This document shows positions 57,046-64,000 of a DNA stretch of 64,000 nt, in pieces. The stretch is from Veillonella intestinalis (lineage in GTDB: Bacteria > Bacillota > Negativicutes > Veillonellales > Veillonellaceae). Each line of letters begins with the position of its first letter. The first letter of the stretch is position 1. The stretch is from NCBI RefSeq assembly GCF_943193155.1, contig NZ_CALPDB010000002.1, positions 248,001-312,000 of the forward strand, given 5' to 3'. The notes beneath the pieces were generated by a model. The model did not search any database. It saw only the letters and a program-made list of their open reading frames with translations, and was not told the origin of the DNA. Made by a program: the position numbers and the translations under genes.

Positions 57046-57944
57046 TAGTATGCCACCCCACTATGAGATAATACAGTACATTTACCATCTTTAGTAAATA
57101 CTAAATGACCACGACGATGATTCCAACAGCCTACGTTAACGGCTACGCTCAATACGGACGGATGACGGGTACCATTTTCAATGTTTACCCCCATAACAGA
57201 TTTATCGCCACCCATACCTTGTGGTCCTAAGTGAAGCGAGTTAATACCATCCTCTAATAATTGTTCCATATAAGCTGCTTTTTCATTTGGATTTTTTGAA
57301 CTTACAGGACGCATAAGAGCTTTTTTAGAATAGAGTGCCGCTGTATCAATGGACGTAGCAATCCCAACACCAACCAACAATGGTGGGCATGCATTTAAAC
57401 CATAGGAAGTCATCAAATCAAGTACAAATTTAGCAACGCCTTCATATCCTTCACCAGGCATTAACGTTTTACCACTACCAGGCAAGGAGCAACCGCCACC
57501 AGCCATGTATGGGAAAATTTCTACATCATCACGATCGGGAACAATATCCCAAAATACATACGGTGCTGTTAAACCAATATTCTTTTTTGTATTAAATTCG
57601 TCAAATGTTTCAACACTATTGTGACGTAATGGAGTTTCTTGTGTTGCTGTCAAGGTAGCTTCTCGTAAAATGCTTTCCAATTCACCGATCAATGGGAAGT
57701 TAGCGCCACATTTTACCCAATATTGTAATACCCCTGTATCTTGGCAAGAAGGACGACTCAATTCTTTAGCAAGTTCCATATTTGTGTGCATAGTATCATA
57801 AATAGTTTTAGCTAATGGGTTCTTTTCATCAGCAGCTAATTCCTTAATTTTAGCATCTACATCATCTGGCAATACTTTAGACATATAGCCTACAAAATCT
57901 GCAATAATGCGAGTCATTTCCTGACTCTGAGTAACCTTTTCCAT
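57045..57944 (-). CDS. ttdA: L(+)-tartrate dehydratase alpha subunit (4Fe-4S)
   Basis: 299 residues. Dehydrates L-tartrate to oxaloacetate with TtdB. Probable cluster cysteines are C67 (SRPSCQDTG), C186 (LNACPPLL) and C273 (VGCWNHRRG). The [25 protein letters not shown] segment carries GGGC, characteristic of TtdA; class I fumarases usually have [18 protein letters not shown] also favours TtdA. The oxygen-labile cluster links the operon to iron supply. Confidence 0.87.
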   Translation of the reverse strand: MEKVTQSQEMTRIIADFVGYMSKVLPDDVDAKIKELAADEKNPLAKTIYDTMHTNMELAKELSRPSCQDTGVLQYWVKCGANFPLIGELESILREATLTATQETPLRHNSVETFDEFNTKKNIGLTAPYVFWDIVPDRDDVEIFPYMAGGGCSLPGSGKTLMPGEGYEGVAKFVLDLMTSYGLNACPPLLVGVGIATSIDTAALYSKKALMRPVSSKNPNEKAAYMEQLLEDGINSLHLGPQGMGGDKSVMGVNIENGTRHPSVLSVAVNVGCWNHRRGHLVFTKDGKCTVLSHSGVAY

Positions 57945-57971
57945 AATGGCCTCCTTAAAAATAAACTGTAC

Positions 57972-59240
57972 TTACGGATAAAATGGGAAGAAAATTGGTA
58001 ATAAAATCAACGAAGTAATAGCAGCGAGAATTAAATACGGGCCGCCTACTTTTACATAATCCATAAAGCTGTAACCAGCCACATTATAAACCATTGTATT
58101 TGGTGGACAGCCAATCGGCGTAGCAAACGCTACAGAACCCCCAATTACGGTCGCCATAAGCACCGCTTTAGGATCTGCCCCAACTTGCTGTGCCAAAGCT
58201 AATCCAATAGGTACTAATAAAGCAGTTGTAGCTGTATTTGACATAAACTGTGTTAACACGGCCGCAATGATAAATACTACAGCAAGCAATACAAACGGTG
58301 ATGGATTATCGCCTAAACTCTTAATAATGGTATCTGCAATCATCACCCCAGCCCCTGTTTTTACAAGCGCTTGTGCCAATGCCAAAGAACCGACAAACAA
58401 TAGAATTGTTTTCATATCAATAGCATTAACAGCTACTTTTTCTGAAATCGTACGCGTCGCTACTAGAATAAGTGCACCAATCCAAGCAATAACATGTAAC
58501 TTAATACCTAATTGAGATTCAAATATCATGCCTAATACCGTGCCTACCAAGGTGGCTGCGGCAATCACTTTACGCCATTTAGCTACCTTACTGTAATCGG
58601 CTTCTGTATTATATTCCGTATCTACTTGATGTGTTGGCGCTTCGGGTAGTAATTTGTGGCCAATTAAAGCAAAATAGGCAATCCCTACTAAGAGCACCGG
58701 CAAACCAACTAAGGCATAATCGAAGAAAGCAAAGGCTAAATTCTGTTGCGCCAAGCCAGACTGAGCAATCATATTCCCTGGGGACCCAATTAAACTTACA
58801 TTACCACCAGCTGAAGCAGCAATGGCTAAGGGCATTAATAACTTAGTCGCTTTAATCCCTGTCCGTTGAACTAAGCCCATGGCTACGGGAATTAATACTG
58901 CCGTTGTACCTGTATTGGATAAAAAGGTCGACATGGTGCCAGTAATTACCATGACAGCAATAATTACATGCCGTTCTGTCTTAGCAAAGCGATTCACTAA
59001 GCCCCCTACTGCATGCGCTACACCAGTTTCAAAAAAGGCGGCCCCTACAATGAACATAGCCATAAATAACAATACATTAGAATCGACAAAACCTAAAAAG
59101 GCTTCTTTTGGGGTTAATACCCCCGTCAAGGTTAAACACACCGCTACGGTCATAGCCGTAATCGATAAGGGAATTTTTTCCCATACAAACATAATAATGG
59201 CAAAAACTAATAAAACTAACGTTACAATAACACCATCCAT
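57972..59240 (-). CDS. SLC13 (DASS) permease, probable tartrate/dicarboxylate carrier
   Basis: 422 residues, about eleven membrane segments. The paired motifs SNTGTTAVLIPVAMGL and SNTATTALLVPIGLALA are present, with GCPPNTMVY near the end. It is a paralogue of the permease at 20420-21721. As first gene of the ttdAB operon it probably imports tartrate in exchange for succinate, as TtdT does in E. coli, although substrate cannot be read from sequence. Confidence 0.85.
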   Translation of the reverse strand: MDGVIVTLVLLVFAIIMFVWEKIPLSITAMTVAVCLTLTGVLTPKEAFLGFVDSNVLLFMAMFIVGAAFFETGVAHAVGGLVNRFAKTERHVIIAVMVITGTMSTFLSNTGTTAVLIPVAMGLVQRTGIKATKLLMPLAIAASAGGNVSLIGSPGNMIAQSGLAQQNLAFAFFDYALVGLPVLLVGIAYFALIGHKLLPEAPTHQVDTEYNTEADYSKVAKWRKVIAAATLVGTVLGMIFESQLGIKLHVIAWIGALILVATRTISEKVAVNAIDMKTILLFVGSLALAQALVKTGAGVMIADTIIKSLGDNPSPFVLLAVVFIIAAVLTQFMSNTATTALLVPIGLALAQQVGADPKAVLMATVIGGSVAFATPIGCPPNTMVYNVAGYSFMDYVKVGGPYLILAAITSLILLPIFFPFYP

Positions 59241-59301
59241 AAAGAACTCCTCTCGTTAACTTATACACGTTGGTGATACTGTGAATGCATTCGATGATTT
59301 C

Positions 59302-59307
59302 ATTATA
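59302..59307 (-). promoter_or_regulatory. -10 element of the tartrate operon
   Basis: A perfect TATAAT on the minus strand, about 60 bases before the permease start, without a clear -35. A weak -35 fits an activator-dependent promoter; the AraC-type gene upstream is the natural candidate. Confidence 0.5.
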
Positions 59308-59343
59308 CGCATATATGAAAAATCAGCTATCCAATTTATGCTA

Positions 59344-59358
59344 TGAAAATAATTTTCA
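59344..59358. promoter_or_regulatory. Palindromic Fur-like box upstream of the tartrate operon
   Basis: TGAAAATAATTTTCA is a perfect 7-1-7 palindrome, differing from the Fur consensus in one position per arm and from the box at 54698-54712 in one base. It lies 37 bases upstream of the -10. Confidence 0.62.
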
Positions 59359-59406
59359 TTTAGTTGATTTTTTATGACTTCATATACAAATTTTCGTAAA
59401 TACATA

Positions 59407-59448
59407 TAAAAAAATGACTAGCCTTATTTTTTAAAAAGCTAGTCATTC
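59407..59448 (-). terminator. Terminator of the AraC-type gene
   Basis: ATGACTAGC/GCTAGTCAT stem (59414-59422, 59438-59446) enclosing an A/T-rich loop. On the minus strand it is followed by a T-run (TTTTTTTATATG). Confidence 0.85.
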
Positions 59449-59566
59449 TATGACTTTTTAGATAGTAACTAAATATATATAGCCATTTAGAATCTAAAAA
59501 AATCCCCAATTCGATTTTTATTAGGTAGTAATTAAATTTTTATTAAAAATATTAAATTCCTATAAT

Positions 59567-60694
59567 TTACTTTAAGTCATCACTAGACTGTAATGTCGCC
59601 ACTAAAGTAGCTAAGGTATCTTCCAACTGGGCTTTAACCTGTTGCAAATTATCCCTTGATAGATTCTTTTCACCGGACTTACGTGGTCGTTGCTCTATTG
59701 GTGTCGCCATATATGTCTGCAAGCGCTGACTAATTGTAGCATCATCTTCTGCAATATATTCCTTCCAATTATCCATCATCGTTTGCCGCTCTACCTTTGT
59801 AGCAATTCGTCGATATTCTGAAGGCGTCGTGTGAAAATGTCTACGAAATGCTGTATTAAAGGATTTCACGTCAGAAAAGCCACATTGATTAGCTATATCA
59901 ACCACTTGCTGCTTTGTATTCACAAGCTGCACCGCCGCTTCACGAAGTCGCATACGCAATAAATACGTTTTAAAGGAAATACCTAATTGACGCTTAAAAA
60001 ACTGCGAAGCATAACTTTCCGTATAGCCCCCAATAGCAGCTATATCTCCCAACGTAAGCTGTTCCTTGTAATGTTTATCAATGTATGTAATCATCTTTTC
60101 AAAGGTCGCTTCTTGCTGTAAGGCCACCGCATTCCCTTGTGGCTCATACGCTACTGGCAATAAAATACCAATGATAGTTTGTAATGCTTGCAAAAATAAA
60201 CGCTCAACATCTAAATCAGGTGTGCTTAATAATGGGTTAGTAATGTCACTTACCTCGACGTCACTTCCTATAGAAGCTGTATTATTACTAACACGTTTGA
60301 CCTTAGCTAAGCCCATAATTAGTTGTCCTAATTGTTCTCGTAACTGTGCGTAAACAGGCATGTTTTGTGTGCTCTCATCAGTAGCAACAAAGAAAGTAGA
60401 TTGACGAAACAGACTTTCATATTGTGCCAACACAGCCGGATGTAAATGCAAAACCATAGCAATCGTATCAGGTTCTAAGGCTAATGTGGCATGACCACAT
60501 TGAGGCGGCAAAATAATAATATCGTTAACACCTAAATTCGTATATTCCCTATCATGGCAAACTTCTACAGCCCCTTGTAGCACAACGAGAACCTCGATTT
60601 CAGGATGCCAATTATAATGATACGTGCCAATGCGATAAATATATTGACTAAATTTTATATGTCCATGGTCGTACACATAATTAAAGTAATTCAT
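59567..60694 (-). CDS. AraC family regulator with cupin domain and C-terminal extension
   Basis: 375 residues. An N-terminal cupin-like sensor (about 20-100, HYNWHPEIEVLVVLQGAVEVCHDREY...DIIILPPQCGHATLALE), a variable middle, then the double helix-turn-helix (about 212-310, YKEQLTLGDIAAIGGYTESYASQFFKRQLG and VVDIANQCGFSDVKSFNTAFRRHFHTTPSEYRR). Unusually, about 65 residues follow, helical and charged. Lies directly upstream of the tartrate operon and is its probable activator. Confidence 0.88.
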   Translation of the reverse strand: MNYFNYVYDHGHIKFSQYIYRIGTYHYNWHPEIEVLVVLQGAVEVCHDREYTNLGVNDIIILPPQCGHATLALEPDTIAMVLHLHPAVLAQYESLFRQSTFFVATDESTQNMPVYAQLREQLGQLIMGLAKVKRVSNNTASIGSDVEVSDITNPLLSTPDLDVERLFLQALQTIIGILLPVAYEPQGNAVALQQEATFEKMITYIDKHYKEQLTLGDIAAIGGYTESYASQFFKRQLGISFKTYLLRMRLREAAVQLVNTKQQVVDIANQCGFSDVKSFNTAFRRHFHTTPSEYRRIATKVERQTMMDNWKEYIAEDDATISQRLQTYMATPIEQRPRKSGEKNLSRDNLQQVKAQLEDTLATLVATLQSSDDLK

Positions 60695-60736
60695 GACCTC
60701 TCCTATTATCTCAAAATTATTAGCCTTATATCCATA

Positions 60737-61321
60737 TTACCCGTTTTCATTAACTAAGCGCTGATAACAAGGGCATGTCACAATGTGATCATTCACTAGG
60801 CCAATCGCCTGCATGAAAGAATATACTATAGTAGGGCCTACAAAGGTAAAGCCACGTTTCTTTAAATCCTTACTAATCTGTTCTGCTAGCGGTATAATCG
60901 CAGGTACCTCTGCCTGAGTTTGCCAATGCCCCACTATTGTTTTTCCATCGGTAAATTGCCAAATATAAGCATCAAAAGATCCAAATTCAGCTTGCACTTT
61001 TTGAAATGCTTGTGCATTTTTACGAAGGGACGCTACTTTTAAACGATGACGAATGATATTCGGATTTTGCAACAATGCCGCTTCTTTTTCTGGTGTATAG
61101 CCTGCCAAAGTAGCTATATCAAAGCCATCAAAGGCCTCTCGCATTGCTTCACGACGCTTAATAACAATCGTCCAGCTCAAACCAGCTTGCATACCTTCTA
61201 AAATCAACATCTCGAATAATTTAGCATCATCATGAACGGGTACACCCCACTCTGTATCATGATAAACTTGCTCCAACTCACTGCGACTAGCCCAAGAACA
61301 CTGTCCTATCTGCTCTTTCAT
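60737..61321 (-). CDS. tag: DNA-3-methyladenine glycosylase I
   Basis: 194 residues from ATG 61321 (GGAG nine bases upstream). CSWASRSELEQVYHDTEWGVPVHDDAKLFEMLILEGMQAGLSW is the diagnostic N-terminus, followed by the HhH-like region and GFTFVGPTIVYSFMQAIGLVNDH. Zinc ligands include C in QCSW, and H/C in DHIVTCPC. Removes 3-methyladenine from alkylated DNA. Confidence 0.95.
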   Translation of the reverse strand: MKEQIGQCSWASRSELEQVYHDTEWGVPVHDDAKLFEMLILEGMQAGLSWTIVIKRREAMREAFDGFDIATLAGYTPEKEAALLQNPNIIRHRLKVASLRKNAQAFQKVQAEFGSFDAYIWQFTDGKTIVGHWQTQAEVPAIIPLAEQISKDLKKRGFTFVGPTIVYSFMQAIGLVNDHIVTCPCYQRLVNENG

Positions 61322-61480
61322 ATGCAAATACTCCTCTAAGAATCATGTATTATGTGAAATTGATATAGCAAAATTAATTATTTTTCATAATTTCATGGTA
61401 TTTTTTCTTAATTTCGCATATATTAGTATTATACCATTTTATATAGTGTAAGCGGTTTTATTTTCAAGGAGGTATTACCT

Positions 61481-62764
61481 ATGATGCAATTGTTGGGCGG
61501 AGTTATCGTTATTGTCGCCTTTGCCGCCATCATTCGCAAGTATGAAACACGTACGGTCTTACTCATCGCAGGTGCTTTAATGTGCTTAATCGGTGGTGTG
61601 ATGGGCCAATTTATGGATGCTTTTGTGAAAACCATGGTTCATGGCACATTAGTACCTACCATCTGTGCTGTTATGGGCTTTGCCTTCGTTATGAAACACA
61701 CGGAATGTGACCAGCATTTAGTTCATGCTTTATCTGGCCTAATCTCCAAAAGTCATGCGGTTATCATTCCTCTAGCTATGTTGATTACTTGGTGGCTTAA
61801 TATTGCCGTAACAAGTGCTGCTGGCGCGGCTGCTGCAATTGGTAGTATTTTAATCCCTGCCTTATTAGCGGCTGGTGTGCATCCTGCTATGGCTGGTGCC
61901 GCTGTATTAGCTGGTACTTGGGGTAGTACGATTAGCCCTGGTAACACGCATGTAGCCTTTATCTCTAAAATGGCTAATGTAGATGTAATGTTTGTAGTTC
62001 TAGAAACTGCAGTGCCTGCTATTATTGCTTCTTTGGTGGTAGCTATTACGCTTACTTTAGTAGCTGCTGTAAAAAAAGAAGGCCCTAACAAAGAGCGTCA
62101 ACAAGCACTTGCTGAACACGGCGATGCTTCTTTAACAGCAACCTTAAAAGTAAACCCACTTAAAGCATTAGCACCTATCATTCCATTAATCATTTTAGTT
62201 GTGACTAACTTAAACTTACCTATGGTTAAAGCTATGGGCATTTCAAAAGTAAGCGTACCAGCTGCGATGATTATCGGTTGTGTTCTTGCTTTACTCATTG
62301 CTCGTGCTAACCCACAAGAAGTAACCAAAGACTTCTTTAAAGGTATGGGCGAAGCCTATGGTAGCATTATTGGTCTTATCATTGCAGCCGCTGTATTTAC
62401 ACAAGGTATGCAAGCTATGGGTCTTACTGATGCTTTACTAACGTACATGAAAGATTCCGAATCTATTGCTAAAATCGCTGGTAGCTTTGGTCCTTTCATC
62501 ATCGCAATTCTTTGCGGTTCTGGTGATGCAGCAGCCCTTGCTTTCAATGGTGCAATTACACCTCATGCAGCTAGCTTTGGTATGAACATGGTAGACCTTG
62601 GTTCCTTAGCTCAAATCTCTGGCGCTATTGGCCGTTCTACATCTCCAGTAGCTGGTGCAGCTATTATCTGTGCTACCTTAGCTAAAGTAAGCCCTATGGA
62701 GTTAGCAAAACGTAATATTATTCCTATGCTAGCTGGGGTTATTACATTCTTAATTTTATTCTAA
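61481..62764 (+). CDS. dcuC: DcuC-type C4-dicarboxylate carrier
   Basis: 427 residues, about twelve membrane segments. MKHTECDQHLVHAL, GTWGSTISPGNTHVAFISKMANV and CGSGDAAALAFNGAITPHAASFGM are typical of the DcuC family, which exports succinate or exchanges it for fumarate under anaerobic conditions. GGAGGT seven bases before ATG 61481. First of the plus-strand genes at the right end; the gap to the next gene is 138 bases. Confidence 0.87.
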   Translation: MMQLLGGVIVIVAFAAIIRKYETRTVLLIAGALMCLIGGVMGQFMDAFVKTMVHGTLVPTICAVMGFAFVMKHTECDQHLVHALSGLISKSHAVIIPLAMLITWWLNIAVTSAAGAAAAIGSILIPALLAAGVHPAMAGAAVLAGTWGSTISPGNTHVAFISKMANVDVMFVVLETAVPAIIASLVVAITLTLVAAVKKEGPNKERQQALAEHGDASLTATLKVNPLKALAPIIPLIILVVTNLNLPMVKAMGISKVSVPAAMIIGCVLALLIARANPQEVTKDFFKGMGEAYGSIIGLIIAAAVFTQGMQAMGLTDALLTYMKDSESIAKIAGSFGPFIIAILCGSGDAAALAFNGAITPHAASFGMNMVDLGSLAQISGAIGRSTSPVAGAAIICATLAKVSPMELAKRNIIPMLAGVITFLILF

Positions 62765-62788
62765 TAATTCATTTATTCCAACCGCTAC

Positions 62789-62820
62789 TACCTAGCACGG
62801 TATATTCTAAATGCTAGGTA
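62789..62820 (+). terminator. Weak hairpin between dcuC and the peptidase gene
   Basis: TACCTAGCA/TGCTAGGTA stem (62789-62797, 62812-62820) with a 14-base loop, followed only by AAATG, no T-run. It may attenuate rather than stop transcription. Confidence 0.4.
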
Positions 62821-62902
62821 AAATGTAATTACTATATAAGTTAGGTACTAAGTTGCTCCATTTTATATGTTTCTATATTTCTTTTTTCTTAAGGAGGTTC
62901 TC

Positions 62903-64000
62903 ATGATTCAAGAAAAGCGTGTCCTTGATGAATTCTTTGAACTCGTTCAAATCCCTTGCTCCACTCTAAATGAACGCGTTGTAGCAGATTTACTTACTAA
63001 ACGATTAGAAGATCTTGGTTTCACCGTGGAAGAAGATAACGCTGGTGAAAAACTTGGTGGCAACACTGGCAACCTAGTAGCCACTCGCAAAGGCACGGTA
63101 CCTGAAGCACCTATGATTATGCTAACGGCTCACATGGACTGCGTAGAACCTTGTGCTAATATTAAACCACAACTAAAAGACGGCCTCATTACCTCTGATG
63201 GCACAACAATTTTAGGCGGCGATGATAAAGCTGGCGTAGTAGCTATTTTAGAAGCACTTCGCGTAATTAAAGAAAAAGACCTTCCATACGGTGATATTCA
63301 AGTAGTATTCACCATTGCCGAAGAAGGTGGCGTAAATGGTTCCAAAAACATGGATTCTTCCTTGTTAAAAGCTAAATTAGGCTTTACTTTCGATACGTCT
63401 GGCGCTCCTGGTCGTATTGTACATAAAGCACCTGGTCAAAATAAAGTGCGTGCTGTTATTACAGGTAAAGCTGCCCATGCAGGTAATGCACCTGAAAAAG
63501 GAATCAATGCTATCGTAGCCGCTGGTCATATGCTTACTAAATTACCACAAGGCCGACTTGATGAAGAAACAACTTGTAACATTGGCACCATTAGCGGTGG
63601 TCGGGCAACTAATATCGTAGCTGATGAAGCTACTATCTTATTAGAAACTCGTAGCCGTAATAAAGCTAAATTAGACAAATTAACTGCTGATGTAGTAGCT
63701 ATTTTCGAAGCAGGCGCTAAAGAAACTGATACAACTGTAGATGTAAAAGTATTACCTGCTTACGATCCATTCGATTTAGCTGTTGACTCTGAAACTATTA
63801 AATTAGCTAGCAAAGCCGCTGAAGAATTAGGCTTCCCTGTAAATGTTGTTGAATCTGGTGGCGGTAGTGATGCAAGCTTCTTCAATGCGTATGGCGTGCC
63901 TACAGCCGTTCTTGGTGTTGGTATGACAAATGTTCATACAAAAGATGAATGCTTATTAGAAGAAGATTTATACAACTCTGCTCGTTTAGCAACCCAAATC
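62903..64000 (+). CDS. M20 family PepT-like metallopeptidase (3' end beyond window)
   Basis: ATG 62903 follows AAGGAGG. 366 residues are visible before the right edge. Zinc-site motifs are LTAHMDCVEP (His and Asp), GGDDKAGVVAILEAL (bridging Asp), IAEEGGVNGSKNMD (catalytic Glu) and FDTSG. It resembles the PepT-related/M20-M25-M40 tripeptidase-like group that trims short peptides in the cytoplasm. Only a short C-terminal part should be missing. Confidence 0.87.
   Translation, partial: MIQEKRVLDEFFELVQIPCSTLNERVVADLLTKRLEDLGFTVEEDNAGEKLGGNTGNLVATRKGTVPEAPMIMLTAHMDCVEPCANIKPQLKDGLITSDGTTILGGDDKAGVVAILEALRVIKEKDLPYGDIQVVFTIAEEGGVNGSKNMDSSLLKAKLGFTFDTSGAPGRIVHKAPGQNKVRAVITGKAAHAGNAPEKGINAIVAAGHMLTKLPQGRLDEETTCNIGTISGGRATNIVADEATILLETRSRNKAKLDKLTADVVAIFEAGAKETDTTVDVKVLPAYDPFDLAVDSETIKLASKAAEELGFPVNVVESGGGSDASFFNAYGVPTAVLGVGMTNVHTKDECLLEEDLYNSARLATQI

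Noticed and set aside
56428-57944. Two-subunit class I fumarase
   Set aside because: GGGC motif, overall TtdA/TtdB resemblance and the linked carrier favour tartrate dehydratase. Fumarase activity cannot be fully excluded.
61395-61437. ATGGTAT...ATACCAT inverted repeat before dcuC as operator
   Set aside because: Arms are seven bases with a 29-base spacing in very AT-rich DNA; too weak to claim.
61753-62547. Minus-strand frames within dcuC
   Set aside because: Hydrophobic-gene shadows with Ala/Ile-rich composition and no start signals.

Overview
This 64 kb window looks like chromosome of a Veillonella-type bacterium (class Negativicutes: anaerobic, AT-rich Firmicutes with an outer membrane). 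The main reasons are a complete five-gene sodium-pumping methylmalonyl-CoA decarboxylase operon (mmdA-D-E-C-B, including the tiny MmdE subunit), a full succinate-to-propionate gene block, clostridial-type gene order around maf-radC-mreBCD and tig-clpPX-lon, and an O-antigen-ligase-like gene that fits a diderm envelope. The genus is inferred from gene content and gene order; no rRNA is present to confirm it. No insertion sequence, prophage, CRISPR array, tRNA or rRNA was found. Nearly everything is on the minus strand.

Layout. 1-533: MntP-like Mn exporter, cut by the edge. 730-13158 (minus): envelope and cell-shape block read maf, radC, mreB, mreC, mreD, PBP2, an orphan MinD with a long tail, rodA, two radical-SAM-linked proteins and rng. 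13257-15035: acetate kinase with a lipoprotein gene. 15308-16561 (plus): tmcAL. 16626-18839: lspA, rluD-type synthase, pyrR and a separate 2[4Fe-4S] ferredoxin. 19219-20237: two unknown membrane proteins. 20420-31222 (minus): succinyl-CoA:CoA transferase, split methylmalonyl-CoA mutase, MeaB, epimerase and the Na+-pumping decarboxylase, followed by a small membrane protein and a dicarboxylate (SLC13) permease. 31607-37165: a valine T-box leader controlling valS-folC-ligase. 37235-45472: tatC, prenyl diphosphate synthase, ysxC, lon, clpX, clpP, tig. 45544-49799: CBS protein, tail-anchored coiled-coil protein, rlmH, htrA, walJ. 49809-53386: larE, a RuBisCO-like protein and, divergently, an aminotransferase. 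53513-54516: flavodoxin plus DUF3793 protein with a Fur-like box. 54905-61321: thioesterase, a tartrate-dehydratase operon with its permease, an AraC regulator and tag. 61481-64000 (plus): DcuC-type carrier and a PepT-like peptidase, cut by the edge.

Metabolic reading. Succinate, from lactate, malate, fumarate or tartrate, is taken up or made internally. It is activated by CoA transfer, isomerised by the B12 mutase, epimerised and decarboxylated to propionyl-CoA with export of Na+. Propionyl-CoA feeds the CoA transferase, so the block is a closed energy-conserving cycle. Acetate kinase yields ATP from the acetate branch. Three dicarboxylate carriers (two SLC13, one DcuC) fit this diet.

Points of most interest are the RuBisCO-like protein (Lys-Asp-Asp-His in place of the metal-site Glu) beside a three-cysteine LarE with no other lar gene in view, and the operator-like repeats in front of it; an orphan MinD with a linker and amphipathic tail; Fur-like boxes ahead of the DUF3793/flavodoxin pair and the tartrate operon; a T-box promoter embedded in the preceding terminator; and several short-period tandem repeats confined to intergenic gaps.
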